Below are positions 60,418 through 61,261 of a stretch of 61,261 nucleotides of DNA, in pieces; position 1 is the stretch's first letter, and each line of letters starts with the position of its first letter. Where the stretch lies: the NCBI GenBank assembly GCA_017421025.1, contig JAFQME010000017.1, positions 1 to 61,261 of the forward strand, in the 5' to 3' direction. This DNA is from Oscillospiraceae bacterium. Its GTDB lineage: Bacteria > Bacillota > Clostridia > Oscillospirales > JAAYXM01. The position numbers were made by a program, and so were the translations under genes. Below the pieces are notes generated by a model. It saw only the letters and a program-made list of their open reading frames with translations. It was not told the origin of the DNA and made no database searches.

Positions 60418-60447
60418 AAAAAACGCTGACAGATGTCAGCGTTTTTT
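60418..60447. terminator. Bidirectional terminator
   Basis: AAAAAACGCTGAC-AGAT-GTCAGCGTTTTTT between uppP and the converging MmcQ/YjbR gene. Confidence 0.87.
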
Positions 60448-60768
60448 CTTGCTTGTCAGGTTGTAACTATCACGAAGCAGGGTCTTGACCACATCGTCCA
60501 GGACATCCGAATCGAGATAGACCGAATTCCAATGCACTTTGTTCATATGATAGGCAGGGGTGATTCCCCGGTACATCTCACGCAAAAACTCAGCACGCAT
60601 CGGCTCACATTTCAAGTTGGCAAACAGTCTGCCCTCACGTTCAAAGAGAAACGCAAAGCATTTCTTGCTCATACTATGGCGCATAGCGGTCCATTCCGCA
60701 TCAAACGGATAGTCCTCATACACCCCGGGAAGGGACAGACAGTATTCAATTGCTTGTGCTCGTGTCAT
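60436..60768 (-). CDS. MmcQ/YjbR-family protein
   Basis: 110 residues from the ATG at 60768 (GGGGAAG upstream). A longer frame has no site. TRAQAIEYCLSLPGVYEDYPFDAEWTAMRH, FAFLFEREGRLFANLKCEP and TPAYHMNKVHWNSVYLDSDV are typical of the MmcQ/YjbR double-wing fold, CyaY-like in shape. Members are cytoplasmic and annotated as DNA-binding, though function is unproved. It converges on uppP. Confidence 0.88.
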   Translation of the reverse strand: MTRAQAIEYCLSLPGVYEDYPFDAEWTAMRHSMSKKCFAFLFEREGRLFANLKCEPMRAEFLREMYRGITPAYHMNKVHWNSVYLDSDVLDDVVKTLLRDSYNLTSKKKR

Positions 60769-61030
60769 AACATCACTTCCCCAAAAAGGTACGCCCACAG
60801 GCGGCAGGCTTTCTCCGAAAGCCTCGCTCCAAAGAAAAAACGACAGGAAATGCCGTGTACTGTTAAGGACAGTTACCGAAAATAGTATAACGAGCATTGC
60901 AAGGTCAAGAAGTAAGAGATAGAACTGTAAAAGGTTTTATCTCTTTTTCTTATGCTTTTTTATCCGTACATTCGTCAAATCAAACTCCTTTTGATAAAAT
61001 GAAGATACCAAATTAAAGGAGGTACTTCAA
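60769..61030. other. Intergenic region leading into mobile DNA
   Basis: Between the MmcQ/YjbR start and the TnpV gene no frame of note is found. It holds an A/T-rich stretch from about 60900 onward and GGAGG at 61019. The element boundary is probably here, but no inverted end or target duplication can be picked out. Confidence 0.4.
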
Positions 61031-61261
61031 ATGAAGGAAAGATTTACTGAAAACGGAATTGAGTACGTAAGAAACGGCGATTACTACATTCCCAACCTAA
61101 CTGTTCCCGATGATAAGGTGTATAACATTGGTAAATACGGCAGGATGCACGCAAAATTTATCAAAGAGAACAGATCTTGTTTTTACTCAATGAAAATGCT
61201 GGGCGGGACTTGGCTTGCATATCTTGAAGAAATTGACACATCCGCAAAGGAAATGGTTGAT
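61031..61261 (+). CDS. tnpV: TnpV-like transposon protein, 5' part
   Basis: 77 codons visible, running off the right edge, with AAAGGAGG before ATG. MKERFTENGIEYVRNGDYYIPNL, split, then GKYGRMHAKFIKENR, YSMKMLGGTWLAYLEEID. This is the usual N-terminal pattern of TnpV proteins of Tn4451-type and other clostridial mobilisable elements, small proteins of about 120 residues of unknown function. It indicates an integrated element beginning here. Confidence 0.8.
   Translation, partial: MKERFTENGIEYVRNGDYYIPNLTVPDDKVYNIGKYGRMHAKFIKENRSCFYSMKMLGGTWLAYLEEIDTSAKEMVD

Overview
The window looks like chromosome of a spore-forming, anaerobic, gut-type Clostridia (Oscillospirales/Ruminococcaceae-like). The supporting signs are a SpoIIID gene with a sigma-E-like promoter, WalRK with YycH/YycI, a CIRCE-controlled hrcA-grpE-dnaK-dnaJ operon, a T-box leader, ECF vitamin uptake, acetate and butyrate kinases, BspA-type leucine-rich repeat surface proteins and a TnpV gene. 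Taxonomy is inferred from gene content only. No rRNA or tRNA gene was seen.

Layout. 1-3.9 kb is accessory DNA: a cut-off gene, an array of short hairpins, and a three-gene cassette (membrane protein, capsid-like cysteine protein, DUF4041/GIY-YIG protein) lying between two triplets of 21-22 bp spaced repeats. 4.0-7.9 kb holds a butyrate kinase and a T-box leader (specifier best read as isoleucine) in front of an unusual HTH-cupin-acyl-CoA ligase fusion. 8.2-13.7 kb is a VTC polyphosphate polymerase / DUF4956 / anchor protein / CotH kinase / response regulator / histidine kinase cluster with a response-regulator-type direct repeat at its promoter. 13.7-17.0 kb holds a DegT aminotransferase, a CBM9-like protein and an SOS-type DNA polymerase IV.

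17.0-28.0 kb is a surface-protein island. Three secreted proteins (a CHAP-like/InlB-repeat protein, a 2232-residue heparinase II/III-like protein and a leucine-rich repeat protein) share one C-terminal module of about 150 residues. Two copies of this module are almost identical in DNA. A translationally coupled 34-residue peptide ends with the same DND-x-x-DPW tail as the giant protein. 28.0-33.8 kb is an operon of GH123/DUF4091-like, DUF1015 and TIM-barrel proteins, MgtE and a lipoprotein.

33.8-39.0 kb holds spoIIID and the heat-shock operon, followed by an XRE regulator opposite a palindromic operator and two surface proteins. 41.7-48.9 kb holds ackA, nagA, a phosphosugar mutase, a DUF2007 protein, rlmH, walJ and murA. 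49.0-57.8 kb is a long operon: cysteine desulfurase, thiI, cinA, NUDIX, walR, walK, yycH, yycI. The right end has an ECF S component divergent from a C-terminally short MocR regulator, uppP, an MmcQ/YjbR protein, and the start of a TnpV gene, so mobile DNA borders both ends of the window.
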